Assembly (NCBI GenBank): GCA_963575745.1
Contig: CAUYUJ010014273.1
Coordinates: forward strand, 157,116 to 221,115
DNA: 64,000 nt
DNA from: Prorocentrum cordatum
Lineage: Eukaryota; Sar; Dinophyceae; Prorocentrales; Prorocentraceae
Direction of reading: 5' to 3'
Part shown: piece by piece, positions 1 to 10,775 of the stretch
Layout: each line of letters begins with the position of its first letter
How positions within the stretch are numbered: the stretch's first letter is position 1
Made by a program: the position numbers and the translations under genes
Notes under the pieces: model-generated
Told to the model about the DNA's origin: nothing
The model's input: only the letters and a program-made list of their open reading frames with translations
Database searches by the model: none

Positions 1-152
1 AATGCATCGGCGATGCATCGGCGACGTCGGCGTGGGGAAACACAGTCTCCACATCGAGCCGCATCGCCAATGCATCGCCGATGCATCGCCGATGCATCGG
101 CGATGCGGTGCGAGCCTCCGACCCCATCTACTCCGACCCCATCTGGGAGGCC
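1..152. repeat. GATGCATCGG foldback element, right part
   Basis: Repeated GATGCATCGG and CGATGCATCG words, each near-palindromic, run into an end segment reading CCGACCCCATCTGGGAGGCC. The same end occurs at 33880-33902 and, degenerate, at 44690-44716. The left end lies outside the window. Short ORFs across it, rich in MHRRC, are by-products of the repeat. Confidence 0.8.
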
Positions 153-1190
153 TAGATTCAATAAACTGCGAAGAAGTTTCAAGCGGGAGCGGGAGGGCCC
201 CACAAATTGTGAGGGCGTATCAGGCGGGAGCCGCTGTCCTCGTAGTTCGGGGGGCCAGGGGCCCAATTTGAGCCTCACCACTATCCTTGATGAATAATCA
301 AAGTGCGAGCCCCGAGAGGGGCACTTCAATTGAGCAGTACAATGTATGCCGGGGGGGGACCAACAATAATCTTTCATAAATACTTTAAGCTCAATCCGCA
401 CCGCGGAAGCACACTTCAGCCACGCATCCAAGGACAATGAATGACCGTTCGCCCCCTTCACTCTGATATACACCACCACCGCGCGTGTTCTGATGAGCCC
501 CGTTGCGGCCACCGGGCGCAAGGGTGGGCCCTGGTCGTCGTTAGCGGCCTGCAACGGCGAATTGCCTACAAGAGCCAAACTGCACCAAAACGGATAGCGC
601 GGAGATGGTGGGGGCTGTCACTCAACGTGCTCGGAGATCAGATTTTCAATCAGCGGCCACAGAAGCTCCGACCGCTTTCCAAGGAGTACGTGTTCGTACT
701 GAATCAGTTTTTGAGCGCGCCAGGGCCCGATAATGGCCCCCAGGGGCCGAAATCGATGCAAAACCAGCCGATTGAAAAGCATCATACCGCGAGAGATCTG
801 GGACCCCAAAACCCTCCTTAGAAAACCGCGCCCCTCGCGCCATCCCCTCGTTGAGAAAGACACCTACCGTGTTGGGAGGAAGGGGAAGGGGAAAATACCA
901 AGCACGACTGTGTAACAAGCACCGTCAAAATACGCGGCTATATATAGATGATACGATCATTTCTCCCAACCCCACCCTCCTAACCCGATAAATGAGCGAC
1001 AAAAAGAAGCGGGTCTTACGCATGTTGACGTAGCGACCTTACGCGGTAGCTCACGCTGGCCGCCAGCGCGGCTCACGCACGACCTTACGGTGGGGAGCTT
1101 ACGGGCCAGCATCGGTGCATTCGAACCCGTCTTCTTCGGCCGCTCAGTTGTCTTTCTGACTCGTGCGCGCCGCCAATCGGGGGCGCGCAA
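153..1190. other. No recognisable gene
   Basis: Several short ORFs overlap on both strands, but none has a recognisable motif or convincing composition. I see no RNA gene. The stretch from 960 to 1190 is GC-rich with repeated CTTACG words. Confidence 0.5.
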
Positions 1191-1191
1191 A

Positions 1192-1234
1192 CATGGATCA
1201 ACGATCCATGTATTTGGCGCCAAATCCATGGATC
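1192..1234. repeat. Nested palindromes
   Basis: CATGGATC (1192-1199) pairs with GATCCATG (1203-1210). A perfect 14-bp palindrome ATTTGGCGCCAAAT follows at 1212-1225. GATCCATG then pairs with CATGGATC at 1227-1234, giving a 32-bp palindrome (1203-1234) with one mismatched pair. The DNA or a transcript could form alternative hairpins. No function is evident. Confidence 0.8.
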
Positions 1235-1499
1235 GGGGGAGGTGCCCTCCCCAAAATGCGGCCGGTGTCGCCTCGCTCGGCGGCGGAAATCCGCGATTTC
1301 CCATGGAAACGGGACCCGACGCTAATCCACGCCCCCTTGATCCATGCCTGCCATCGCCTGAGCCAACCGAAGCCGATCGTGCTGCTGCCCGCTGCTGCCC
1401 CCCGGCTGCCCCCCCGTGGCCGCCAGGGCGGCCACGGGGCCCCCGGCGCGGGCTGTGGCCGGCGCCCGACCTCTGCCGCCGAGCCATTGGGGGGATGAG

Positions 1500-2402
1500 G
1501 GGGAGGAGGAAGGAAGGAGGAAGGTGGATGAAGAGAAAAGGGGGAGGAAGGAGGAGGAGGAGGAGGAAGAGGAGGAGGATGGTGAGGATGAGGATGACGG
1601 AAGGATGGTGATGAGGATGAGGAGGATGAGGATGAGGAGGCTGAGGATGGCGAGGAAGAAGGATGAGGAGGAGGAGGAAGGAGGGAGGAAATAAGATACG
1701 ACAGCGGCCTGGAGCGAGTCGCCGCGGGCCAGCTGGCCCTCAGCCTCGAGGTCGGCGGCACCGTCGCCTCCTGCCTCTGAGGCCGACTCGAACTTCTCCT
1801 CCCCCGCTTAGAGAGAGGAGGCGCGCCCCGAAGGCTTTTACCGCGGGGAGGTCGGCCTCGGTCCGAAGGAGGCCGAGGAATCCAGGAGGAGGTGGAGGAG
1901 GAGGAGGAGGAGGACGAGGAGGAGGACGAGGAGGAGGAGGACGAGGAGGACGAGGGGGGGGAGGGGGAGGGAGAGGGGGAGGGGGAGGAGGGGAGGAGGA
2001 GGAGGAGGAGGAGGAGGAGGGAGGAGGAGGAGGACGAGGAGGGGGAGGAGGAGGGGGAAGGAGGAGGAGGAGGAGGAGGAGGAGGAGGAGGAGGGGGAGG
2101 AGGGAGGAGGAGGAGGAGGAGGAGGAGGGGGAAGGAGGAGGAGGAGGAGGAGGAGGAGGAGGAGGAGGAGGAGGAGGAGGGAGGGGGAAGGAGGAGGAGG
2201 AGGAGGAGGAGGAGGAGGAGGGAGGAGGAAGAGGAGGAGGGGGAGGGGGAGGGGGAGGGGGAGGGGGAGGGGGAGGGGGAGGGGGACGGAGAGGAGGAGG
2301 AGGAAGAGGAGGAGCAGGAGGAGGAGGAGGAGGAGGAGGAGGAGGAGGAGGAGGGGGAGGAGGAGGAGGTGGAAGGAGGAGGAGGAGCAGGAGGAGGAGG
2401 GG
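1500..2402. repeat. GGA-rich microsatellite, two blocks
   Basis: The plus strand is almost pure purine with GGA, GAT and GGG units at about 1500-1690 and 1890-2402; 1690-1890 is ordinary GC-rich sequence. Long Gly/Arg/Glu (plus) and Pro/Ser/Leu (minus) frames across it are codon artefacts of the repeat, so no protein is called. Confidence 0.95.
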
Positions 2403-3032
2403 ACAAGCGGGGGGAATTGGAACAGCAACAATCATGTTGAGACTGTTCGCTCCTATCTGCTCGCGTGCAATTCGATCCGATGCCTCTCGCAGATCGATCC
2501 AGCTCGAAAGATGCCGCGAAAGGATGACATCCAGGGCTCCAATCGCGTGCGGAGCCGAGCTCTATACACCGACGCTTTGTGTTGGCCCTGCAGTGGAATT
2601 CGCACAAGAAAGCGGGTCCTGGTGTATACGGGATCCTGGTGTATACATGTTTTCGGTTTCCCCTGTTTTGTTGTTTCCCCGGAAAACGGGGGAAAAGGTA
2701 GACACCATACTTTCCACCCCGACATCGTCCCCGGCCCTCAAAAGTCCTGGGATTGAAAAACAACCCGCCACTGGTGATGTGTACGTTATGGCTTCCGATC
2801 GTGATTTTCCACGATGACTCCAATGTGATCTCAAGGTCGTCTCAACGCTCCCACGGATGCACAACCCTCAAGCAGTGCATGCCGCGATCAGGGTCTCTGG
2901 TCGTTGCCCCGCCCCATCTGCGAGAGGGGAGGGCGCCTCGGGCTGGTGAAGCCGAGCCGCCAGACACGAAGACAAGACGATGGAGAGTTTTCCCCACGCC
3001 AGCGACACCAACGGACTCCGAACAGGCCCCGC
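2403..3032. other. No recognisable gene
   Basis: A short direct repeat GGTGTATACGGG/GGTGTATACATG lies near 2610-2650. Otherwise I see no gene. If the minus-strand exon at 3033 is real, this would be its 3' UTR and downstream sequence. Confidence 0.4.
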
Positions 3033-3368
3033 TCACACGGGGCACTTTGGCTTGTTCACGTCGAACGCGTCCCCGAAGTTGTCGGTATACTTCGGGTCGG
3101 ACTTGAAGCAAATCTCGTACTTGTCGCCCCCCTCGTTGCCGCACGTCCAGTGGTAGTTCGTCCTGTCGGTCGGTGCAGGGATGCCCGGCGTCTCGAAGAC
3201 GGCGTTCGCGGCGTAGCAGAGGCAGGTCCTGCAGCCCGGTCGCTCGGACCAACCGAGCACGAGGAATAGCAGCAGTGGCTGGCAGCAAGGACCCGACCCC
3301 AGACCCCTCCAATGAACATCGACCCTCCAGACTCGATCCTCCACCAGCACCACCACCAGCACCAGCAA
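3033..3368 (-). CDS. Probable terminal exon of a small cysteine-rich secreted or membrane protein
   Basis: Not recognised. The last ~65 residues look like real protein: a CRTCLCYAANAVFETP segment, a TCGNEGGDKYEICF segment and an ending NKPKCPV before a TGA at 3033-3035. Six cysteines and mixed charged/aromatic composition differ from the surrounding repeats. The N-terminal third is hydrophobic (Leu/Val runs, then LLLFLVLGW) and could be a signal or membrane segment, or intron read through. A CTGCAG near 3230-3236 just upstream of the Cys segment could serve as a splice acceptor, so the true 5' boundary is uncertain. No neighbour suggests a role. Confidence 0.4.
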   Translation of the reverse strand: MLVLVVVLVEDRVWRVDVHWRGLGSGPCCQPLLLFLVLGWSERPGCRTCLCYAANAVFETPGIPAPTDRTNYHWTCGNEGGDKYEICFKSDPKYTDNFGDAFDVNKPKCPV

Positions 3369-3419
3369 CCAGCAGCCTGCTCCTGTTCTGAGGATGTCTC
3401 CAGCGAGAGCGCCATGTTT

Positions 3420-4245
3420 AAGATAAGAGGTAGTAACAGGTGTCGGTCAACATCCTAGCTGCCCGAGGACGTCTCTGGCGCAAGGCCCATCTTCGCAGAC
3501 ATGCCAATGTTGGCCAGCGCCGCCAGCACCTCCAGCAGCACCACCAGCCAAGAACACGCTTTTTTACGATTCGTGATGACGGCCGGTGCCCAGAGGTGCT
3601 TCCCCCCTCCCGCCCACGACCTGGCAACGTGACGGATCGCGCCCGGTGCCGCTCGGGAATTGCCGGGGGCAACGAATTCTCAGACGGCGCCAACGTAACT
3701 CATGACCTTACCCGCCCTCTCGCCCCTCCCCTTCCCCCACCCCCCGGGTAACTGCTCCCTGGTAACTGCCGGCAACGGGCCCCAGCAACACCAGCGGGCA
3801 GCACCAGCGCGCAGCGGCTTCGGGGGCCTAACGGGGGCCTGCGTTTTGAAGGTTTCGTTTTTCATAAGGATGCTGCGTCGTCGTTGTCGTCGTCGTCGTC
3901 GATGTTTTCGTAGTTGTCGTCATCTTTGTCCCCGTCGTCGTCGATTACTTCGTTGTCGCTGTCGTCGTCGGTTCTTTCATTCAGCAGATCCTCTTCCTCC
4001 ACGTGGAGGATCCGACCCTGGAGGAAAAAGCCCAGGAACAAAAACAAACAAAACAAACTGGCCTCCATAATCCGATGATCCAGATTTGTTTTCGGGCGGG
4101 CAAAAAAATATAACGAAAAAAAAACGGCCCCCCTGGGCCAAGTATTTTTTGTTTCTTCTCGTGGGATCTTCCCCCCAGCGGCCACTCGTCAGTGGAAGCT
4201 AGCAGCGCCAGGGACCCTCGGCGCCAGCAGCCTTCGGAAACACTT
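3420..4245. other. No recognisable gene; short CGT/CGTT repeats
   Basis: A degenerate GTCGTC/GTTGTC repeat at about 3870-3990 gives Asp-rich minus and Arg-rich plus frames. A-rich tracts lie around 4025-4150. Nothing else stands out. Confidence 0.5.
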
Positions 4246-4246
4246 T

Positions 4247-4415
4247 TTCCCCCTCCTCCTCCTCCTCCTCCTCCTCCTCCTCCTCCTCCTCCTCCTGATC
4301 ATCATCATCATCATCCTTCTCCTCCTCCTCCTCCTCCTCCTCCTCCCTCTCCTACCCCGCCTCCTTCCTCTCCGATAGGGGGGGGGGGGAAGAGGAGGAG
4401 GAGGAGGAGGAGAAT
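4247..4415. repeat. TCC/ATC microsatellite flipping to GGA
   Basis: TCC units with an internal ATC run end in a G run near 4380-4390 and switch to GGA units, so the array changes strand asymmetry within about 30 bases. Confidence 0.9.
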
Positions 4416-4439
4416 GAGAAATGCTTCTCGTTCAGAGGT

Positions 4440-5290
4440 CCTGACGACCGACCGCACTCGACATCAGCATCGTCACCGAGAGCATCCTGTCGACCGTAAT
4501 CGTCATCACCATCGTCATCGGCACTGTTTTGAACCACGTGCTGGTCACCACCATTGTCATCGACAGCGTATTGAGAGAATTACTCGTCATCACCATCGTC
4601 ATCGATAGCATTTTATGACTGATGCATGTCACGTCATCGACAGCATCCTGACGACCATACTCGTCATCACCATCGTCATCGGCACTGGCTTGAACAACAT
4701 CCTCGTCGCCACCGTTGTCATCGACGGCATATTGAGATAAGTATTCGTCATCACCACCGTCATCGATCATATATTCTGGCTGGTGCATGTCATCAGCATC
4801 GTCGTCGTCGTCGACAGCATCCTGACTACCATGCTCGTCATCACCATTGCCATCGGCAATGTCTTGAAACACATTCTCGTCACCACCATTGTCATCGAAA
4901 GCGTCGTGAGAGCACTCGTCCTCATCATCGTAATCGATGATATCTTCTGGCTGCTGCTTGCCATCAGCATCGCCATCGACAGCAGCTGACTACCATACTT
5001 GTCATCACCATCGTCATCGGCACTGTCATGAACCACATGCTGGTCACCACCATTGCAATCGGCAGCATCTTGAGAGGAGTACTCGTCATCACATTCATCA
5101 TCGGTAATACAGTCTGGCCGATGCATGCCATCAGCACCGTCATCGATAGCATCATGACTACCATACTCGTCATCACCTTTGCCATCGGCACAACCTTGAA
5201 ACACACGCTTGTCACTACCATCGTCATCGACAGCATCTTGAAAGTACCACTCGCCATCGGCATCGGCAGCACGTGAGTACGGCACTCGTC
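4440..5290. repeat. Degenerate GATGACGATGG-type satellite
   Basis: Diverged trinucleotide-based units (CATCGTCATCGGCACTG, ACCATACTCGTCATCACC) recur with a higher-order spacing of about 165-180 bp; related starts lie near 4633, 4811, 4974 and 5141. Minus frames read as Asp-rich peptide but switch frame repeatedly. The minus-strand membrane exon at 5341-5720 would read into it, so an acidic repeat tail for that protein is possible but not supported. Confidence 0.8.
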
Positions 5291-5340
5291 ATCTGATGCA
5301 TATTGTCCGTGGCTGTTTCCAGGCTCAAGATTTCCATACC

Positions 5341-5720
5341 ACCGTCGTTGGATAGCTACGCCCCGCGCGCCTCCCATGGAGAAGGCGGTGGGGCCCCCGA
5401 CAAAGACGCAGACGATCGAACATACGATGGCCAACAACGGATGGAAGCAGCCGGCGGCGGGGAGCCGTTTGCGCGGCAAGCAGGCGCCGCCCCCGCAGGT
5501 CTCCACCAGGGCGCCTGTGACGGCGGAGGAGAAGAAGAACCATGACAGGGAGGCACAGCGGTGGAGCAGAGCGCAGGCCCAGGCGAAAGCCACGGCGAGG
5601 GCGAAGAGCAAGGTCAGCAAGAGGCCCTCCGAGAAGTCGTCGTCATCGTCCTCTTCGTCGCGCTCGTCTTCAACGTCTGAGTCGTTGGCCGCGGGCAGTG
5701 GCTCTTCCTCTTGTGGTTCG
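5341..5720 (-). CDS. Possible membrane-protein exon (acidic segment plus two hydrophobic helices)
   Basis: Not recognised. Read on the minus strand from about 5720, the frame begins with an acidic stretch (Glu/Asp runs ending DDDDDFSEG). A 20-residue hydrophobic segment LLLTLLFALAVAFAWACALL follows, then a Cys-containing loop, a short aromatic hydrophobic segment, a basic loop (LPRKRLPAAG), and a second hydrophobic helix HPLLAIVCSIVCVFVGG. The order acidic tail, helix, loop, helix resembles a real membrane-protein exon more than repeat read-through. There is no supported start codon; the methionine at 5620 lies inside the first helix. Downstream the frame enters the Asp satellite and degenerates. 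Splice sites cannot be fixed. Confidence 0.35.
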
Positions 5721-5724
5721 GATT

Positions 5725-6008
5725 AGGAACAGGTTTCAGGATCCGAGAAGACACAAAATGCACCATCCAATTGTCGATAGCAGGTTTGCTTCCTAGCATG
5801 GCGCGGAAAAGGGGTGCACTGGCAAGAAAACGCAGAGCAACCCGCGGGGACCCCCCACAAAAGAGCGTAGGAGGGAGCCCAGGGGAGGACACGCGAGAGA
5901 CACACGAGAGCCTCCTGCAGGGCACCCATGAAGGAACCAACGGGAAACTCCGCAAGGCAACGTGGGAAACTTTAAGACAATTCTTGATATGGGTTCGCCT
6001 CCACACTG
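5725..6008. other. No recognisable gene
   Basis: GC-rich sequence with GAGGACACGCGAGA-type words that recur near 6516-6540. No supported gene. Confidence 0.4.
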
Positions 6009-6013
6009 GTGGT

Positions 6014-6024
6014 GTTTTGGCTCA
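6014..6024 (+). other. Candidate relict spliced-leader 3' end
   Basis: TTTTGGCTCAA equals 11 consecutive bases close to the 3' end of the conserved dinoflagellate spliced leader; the next genomic base is A where the leader has G. Relict leaders in genomic DNA are known from dinoflagellates and are explained by reintegration of reverse-transcribed trans-spliced mRNA. The plus-strand protein-like remnant that follows fits this. The match is short and could be chance. Confidence 0.35.
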
Positions 6025-6029
6025 AAGAA

Positions 6030-7908
6030 GGTAAATGCTCAGGCGTCTGCTTGGACGAACGCCTCGCGCCTCTCGCTTTCCACGCGCGTCGCGTGCACGG
6101 CGGCCCCTGCCGATGCCCCCGTCGGGCGGCGCGCGCGCTTGGACGCGGCGGCGAGTGTCAGTGACGTGGAGATGTGGAAGCACGACCTGGCCATCGCTCG
6201 GACGCCCATTCCCTGTGCTTTTGTTCGGTTTCGTGCGTGGCTTGTTCGCCAAATGATCAAGGATGCTCCTCGATGGTCCTCGCCGAAGAAAAAAAAAAGG
6301 CACACGTCCGAGCGATGCCAAGCGACGAGCTGGAGCAGCTGGGCGCCAGCTTCAAAACTTCCAGAGTTTGGGCGGCGGGGGCGGGGCCTGAGGCCGCTGT
6401 CCTGGAGGAGGCGAAGGCGGCCTTCGAGCAGGCTTGCGCCTGACTTTGGGGATGGCGTGGTGGGGGGGGGGGGCATGGACACCGTCAAGAAGGGTGCTAC
6501 GGTCGGGCTTGATTGGAGAGGACACGCGAGAGGACACAAGACCCTTTCGCGGGCCGCATCGCAACAGGAATACACGAAGCATGGGTCGCGGGACACAGGA
6601 CACAAAGGGTGCCCTTGATCTGGCAGGGTCGACCTACTAATCCGGGTCGCCTGTATGTCCATCATGTGTTTGCGCGTAGACTTGGACATGCACTGGGGCC
6701 CAAAGAGTGACTTCCTCCTCGCCCGCGTCGTCGGCCTGCTCTGCGGCAGCGAGCTTCGCGCACATCCCGACGCCGCCGACCAGCTGGACGACGGGGCCTG
6801 GCTCGCCGTCGACTCGGTGCCTCAGCGCCTTGTCAGCCCCACGGAACAGGCGATGGCGGCTGCTAAGTTTGCGCTCAGCGAGGCGCGAAGGCAGATGTGG
6901 AACGTAGGTGGGCGAGCGTCCTTCACTTTTTGAAGAGCTTCCTTCAGTGGGCGAATTTCGCTCCCGTGGAAGACTTCGAGCTGCGCGGCGCGAAGCACTG
7001 GGCAGCGGCAGCGGCGCACTCGCTCTCCAACATGCCCTGGCGCTTCGTGAATGCCGCGAAGGGGCCTGCCGCCTTGAAAGCGCCCGCCGAGTTCTTTCAG
7101 CAGGACCGCCCGCCCACGGAGCAGATAATGCCATGCTTCGGCAGTGCTCGCGCAAAGAGTTCCTCGGCCGCGGGGGGGCGCGCAAGGAGCTGGCAGCATA
7201 CGGTGAATCCAGAAGCCAGCGGGTAACAATTGCTGCATCCACATGAAATGCTCCCCGGACAATTACTTGACCCACAAGCCGCCCGAGGCCGATCGCAAGA
7301 AGTTCAAGATGGCACTGGCGACTGCATTTGCGGGGGGGGGGGGGGGCGAAGGCCGTCGCATGGCACGCGCCGGCGACATCCTCGGGCTTTCGGGGAATAT
7401 CAAGACACGCGCGTCGGCTTGTTCCACGCAGGGGGCGGAGGCAATTCCAAATATTTGATTTCAGCCCTCCGCCGCAGCGTCCATTCGGGCGCCCAAGAGC
7501 ACGGCCCCCCGCGTGCTTCGGGAACGAGGAAGGGCACCGCAAGGAGGGTACCAAGTTTGCTTTTTCTGCCGTGCTGCTACCATGCAAGGAGGCATCCACG
7601 ACGACGGCGGCGCGCAGCGATTTTTGCTGAAGAGCACGGTCTCGGGCGAGGCCAGAAACTGCGGCAAGGTCGCGCTGATGGTCGATCTGCGCAACGCTGC
7701 CTGCCATTGGGAGTGCCACGAGGCTCTCCACGCGCGAGCGCCCCCCCGCGCCAACAGGCTCGACGCCTCGAGGCAGGCGCGCCGGGGTGATGGATTCCTT
7801 CGCCACCCTCGGGGCAGGTCCCGTGAAGGAGAATGTCCAGGAGACGCGGTTTCAGGACGACCCGACGGCGTTTGCCTTGTGCCCCACCCGCCAGGTTGGG
7901 GCGGTTAG
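6030..7908 (+). pseudogene. Broken unrecognised protein gene behind the spliced-leader match
   Basis: Protein-like segments appear in order in changing frames. About 6105-6270 reads RLDAAASVSDVEMWKHDLAI; about 6270-6443 reads AMPSDELEQLGASFKTSRVW and ends FEQACA. About 6655-6905 reads FLLARVVGLLCGSELRAHPD. From 6897 to 7226 the reading is WASVLHFLKSFLQWANFAPV. At 7243-7330 it is SPDNYLTHKPPEADRKKFKM, and at 7560-7730 CFFCRAATMQGGIHDDGGAQ. I do not recognise the family. Frame changes near 6290, 6900 and 7150, and a run of 13 G near 7332, could be decay, introns (6444-6650 holds no good frame) or sequence errors. Confidence 0.35.
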
Positions 7909-7942
7909 ATTTCAAGAACAGGCCCCCCGACCAACCCCGCGC

Positions 7943-8205
7943 GTACCGCGGCCGCCAGACCCCAAGTTGTCCCGAGAGTCCCCGAGAATCCCTGGGACTC
8001 CCGCCTCGCGCCCTCGACAAACACGACTGCATGCCGCGGCCGCCAGACCCCAAGTTGCCCCGAGAGCCCCCGATAGTCCCTGGGACTCCCGCCTAGCGCC
8101 CTCGACAAACACGACTGCATGGCGCGGCTGCCAGACCCCATGTTGCCCCGAGAGTCCCCGAGTCCCTGGGAGCCCCGCCTCGCGCCTTCGACAAACACGA
8201 AAAAC
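7943..8205. repeat. 88-bp tandem repeat, three copies
   Basis: The word CCAGACCCCAAGTTG recurs at 7955, 8043 and 8131 (third copy slightly diverged), giving an 88-bp period. Each unit ends in CGCGCCCTCGACAAACACGA. A fragment with CCAGACCCCCAGTTCCCCCG lies at about 10769-10810, so this unit type brackets the interval between. Confidence 0.9.
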
Positions 8206-8277
8206 ACAGCAATACACAACCTACAATGACAGAACATAACATAGCAATACCATGACAAGCACAGCGTAATATGACAA

Positions 8278-8317
8278 CTAGAACCACGCGCGCGCTTCGC
8301 GCGCGCTTAGGTTCTAG
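8278..8317. repeat. Hairpin with GCGCGCGC arms
   Basis: CTAGAACC (8278-8285) pairs with GGTTCTAG (8310-8317), and GCGCGCGC pairs with GCGCGCGC around a TTC loop. Together they form an almost complete 40-base foldback at the junction between AC-rich sequence and the 343-bp repeats. Confidence 0.8.
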
Positions 8318-8479
8318 CTAGGAGGCGAGCTTGAGTCAACGAAAGTCGCAGGGAAGGGGGCAGGGGGAAGAAGGCCAGAGAGCGCGGAATGATACAAATA
8401 CTGGAACCCTCTTGTGATTTTGTGGGGGGCCTCGTCCGGCCGCTCGCTGGGAGTTTGACGTAGCTTCTCGGGAGCCTCT

Positions 8480-9740
8480 GAACCTGTCGGGTGCCTCCTG
8501 GAAGCAGGTTCGAAGCATTTTGGGGGCCGATTTGGGGCTTCTCGGGGCCTCCTTTGGGCCTCTTGGGGGTCTCCTGGGGCCTCTTGAGGGGCCTCCTTGG
8601 GGCCTCCTGGCGGCCTCTTGGGGCGGAAGGCTCGAGCTTGCGGTTCGTGGTCCCCCTCTGGGCCCCCTCTTGGGCCCGTCTTGGGGCCCTCTTGGGCCAT
8701 CTTAGGCGCCTCTTGGGCCGTCTTGGGGCCCTCTTGGGCTGTCCTGGGGCCCTCTTGGAAGCTTCTTGGGCCGTCTTGGGGCGGTCTTGGAGGCCTCTTG
8801 GGCCGTCTTGGACGCGGTGAAAGCCCAAGATGCGAACATGCGAAAAATATACGTTTTCCCATAGGAATGGCACGATTTTTGTTTCTTGGACCTCTCTTGG
8901 GGTGCCTCTCGGAACGTCTTGGGCTGATTTTGGAAGCCTTTTGGCGCCTCTGGGTGGCGTTTTGGCGCCTCCTGGGATATGTTGGGCCGGAAGCTCGGAA
9001 TTCGAGAGTGGCTTTCTCCTTCTGGGACCCCTCTCGAAGTCGTCTTGGGGTTCTCTTGGGCCGTCTTGGGGCCGTCCAGAGCCACTCATGCGCAGCCTTG
9101 GAGCGCTCCCGGAGGCCTCCTAGGCCGTCTTGGAGGCCTCTTGGGCCGTCTTGGACGCGGTGAAAGCCCAAGATGCGAACATGCGAAAAATATACGTTTT
9201 CCCATAGGAATGGCACGATTTTTGTTTCTTGGACCTCTCTTGGGGTGCCTCTCGGAACGTCTTGGGGTGCTTTTGGGAGCCTTTTGGCGCCTCTTGGCGG
9301 CATTTTGGCGCCTCCTGGAGCCTCTTGGGCCAGAAGCTCGGAATTCGAGAGTGGCTTTCTCCTTCTGGGACCCCTCTCGAAGTCGTCTTGGGGTTCTCTT
9401 CGGCCGTCTTGGGGCCGTCCTGGGACACTCATGCGCAGCCTTGGAGCGCTCCCGGAGGCCTCGTAGACCGTCTTGGGCGCCTCTTGGGCCGTCTTGGACG
9501 CGGTGAAAACCCAAGAGGCGAACATGCGAAAAATATACGTTTCCCATAGGAATGGCACGATTTTTGCTTCTTGGGCCTCTCTTGGGCTGCCTCTCGGAGC
9601 GTCTTGGAGGCTTCTGGGACCTTCTTGGTGTCATAATAGGCGTCTTGGAAGGCATCTGGAGCCATCGGAGCGCGTTTCGAAGCCGCCTGCGAACGATCTT
9701 GGACGGCGTCCGGCGGTCCGACGAGCCTCGGGGCCCCCCG
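8480..9740. repeat. 343-bp tandem repeat, about three and a half copies
   Basis: The segment TGCGAACATGCGAAAAATAT recurs at 8831 and 9174 and, with one change, at 9517: two steps of 343 bp. Between these anchors each unit contains many CTTGGGCCGTCTTGG words. Pro/Arg/Lys-rich minus frames stay open over 400 codons, but 343 is not a multiple of three, so one frame cannot encode identical units. I treat it as non-coding satellite. Confidence 0.9.
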
Positions 9741-9794
9741 GAGCCCACATTTGCGGTCGGGGTCCCGGCCCCGGGCCCCCGGACCCGGTGCGCC

Positions 9795-10775
9795 GTTATA
9801 TGTATACACGAGGCACACCATGGCAGAACATTGCAGAACCGAACATAACATAACACACCATACCATAACAGGACCGATCATATAGCATAACACACCTGGA
9901 CGGAACAAATCGTATCACGACGCAGCGTTCAGAACATGTCATAACACGCCAACAGAGCATAACGACAAACACGACAGAACACAACGCGTCACACTATACT
10001 ATTTCCTAACAAAGCACGATCACGACATAGCAGGGCGGAACATCACATGATCGTATACTCAAAACCGGCCGTGACATAGCATCATAGACCATGCCCTATC
10101 ATACCATGACAGAATAACACAACATTGTAGACATATTACGACAGAACATACTATAGCATGGCAGAACATGACAAAACAATGCAGATCATGAGACAGTACA
10201 ACGCGCCATAACATCGCATAACAAACATGACAAACCCCCATAGTAAATCATGGCACACTACAGCATACTATAACATCACAAAGCATACCATGACAGACCA
10301 TTGCAGAGCAGAACATGACATACCACACCATAACAAAACAGGACCGATCATAACATAACACACCAGGACGGAACCTATAAGATCACGACGCAGCGTTCAG
10401 AACATGTCATAACACGCCAACTGAGCATAGCGACCGACACGACAGAACACAACACGTGACAATTAGATACCATAACAGAACGCGATCATGACATGACATG
10501 AGCAGTATCATTACAAACCACACCATGGCTGAACATCACAAAACATGCCAGGTCATGGCATGCACAACATAGCAGACATATTCATACTACGACATAGCAT
10601 ACCATAGCATGACAAATCATGACCAAACAATGTATATCATAAAAGAACAGAGCACACCATAGCGTCACATAACAAGCCAAAGCAGAACGCCACATAACAG
10701 AGAACCACATAACATCAGAGAACAAACCAAACCAGAGCACAAGATCACATCACAGAACAAACCAAAACCACGCCA
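9795..10775. repeat. CATAACA-rich low-complexity tract with an internal duplication
   Basis: The tract is built from ACATAACA, CATGACAG and AGCATACC words, purine/C-biased on the plus strand. A block from GGACCGATCAT through GACGCAGCGTTCAGAACATG to CGACAGAACACAAC occurs at about 9860-9985 and again at about 10343-10455, a displacement near 480 bp. Similar sequence precedes the hairpin at 8205-8275. No gene is visible. Confidence 0.85.

Noticed and set aside
1198-2823. 541-codon minus ORF rich in Ser/Pro/Leu, and the Gly/Arg and Glu-rich plus ORFs over it
   Set aside because: All frames on both strands are open because the sequence is GGA/TCC repeat; no sequence outside the repeat supports a gene.
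8314-9558. 414-codon minus ORF with Pro/Arg/Lys repeats
   Set aside because: The underlying 343-bp period is not a multiple of three, so successive units are read in different frames; no domain visible.
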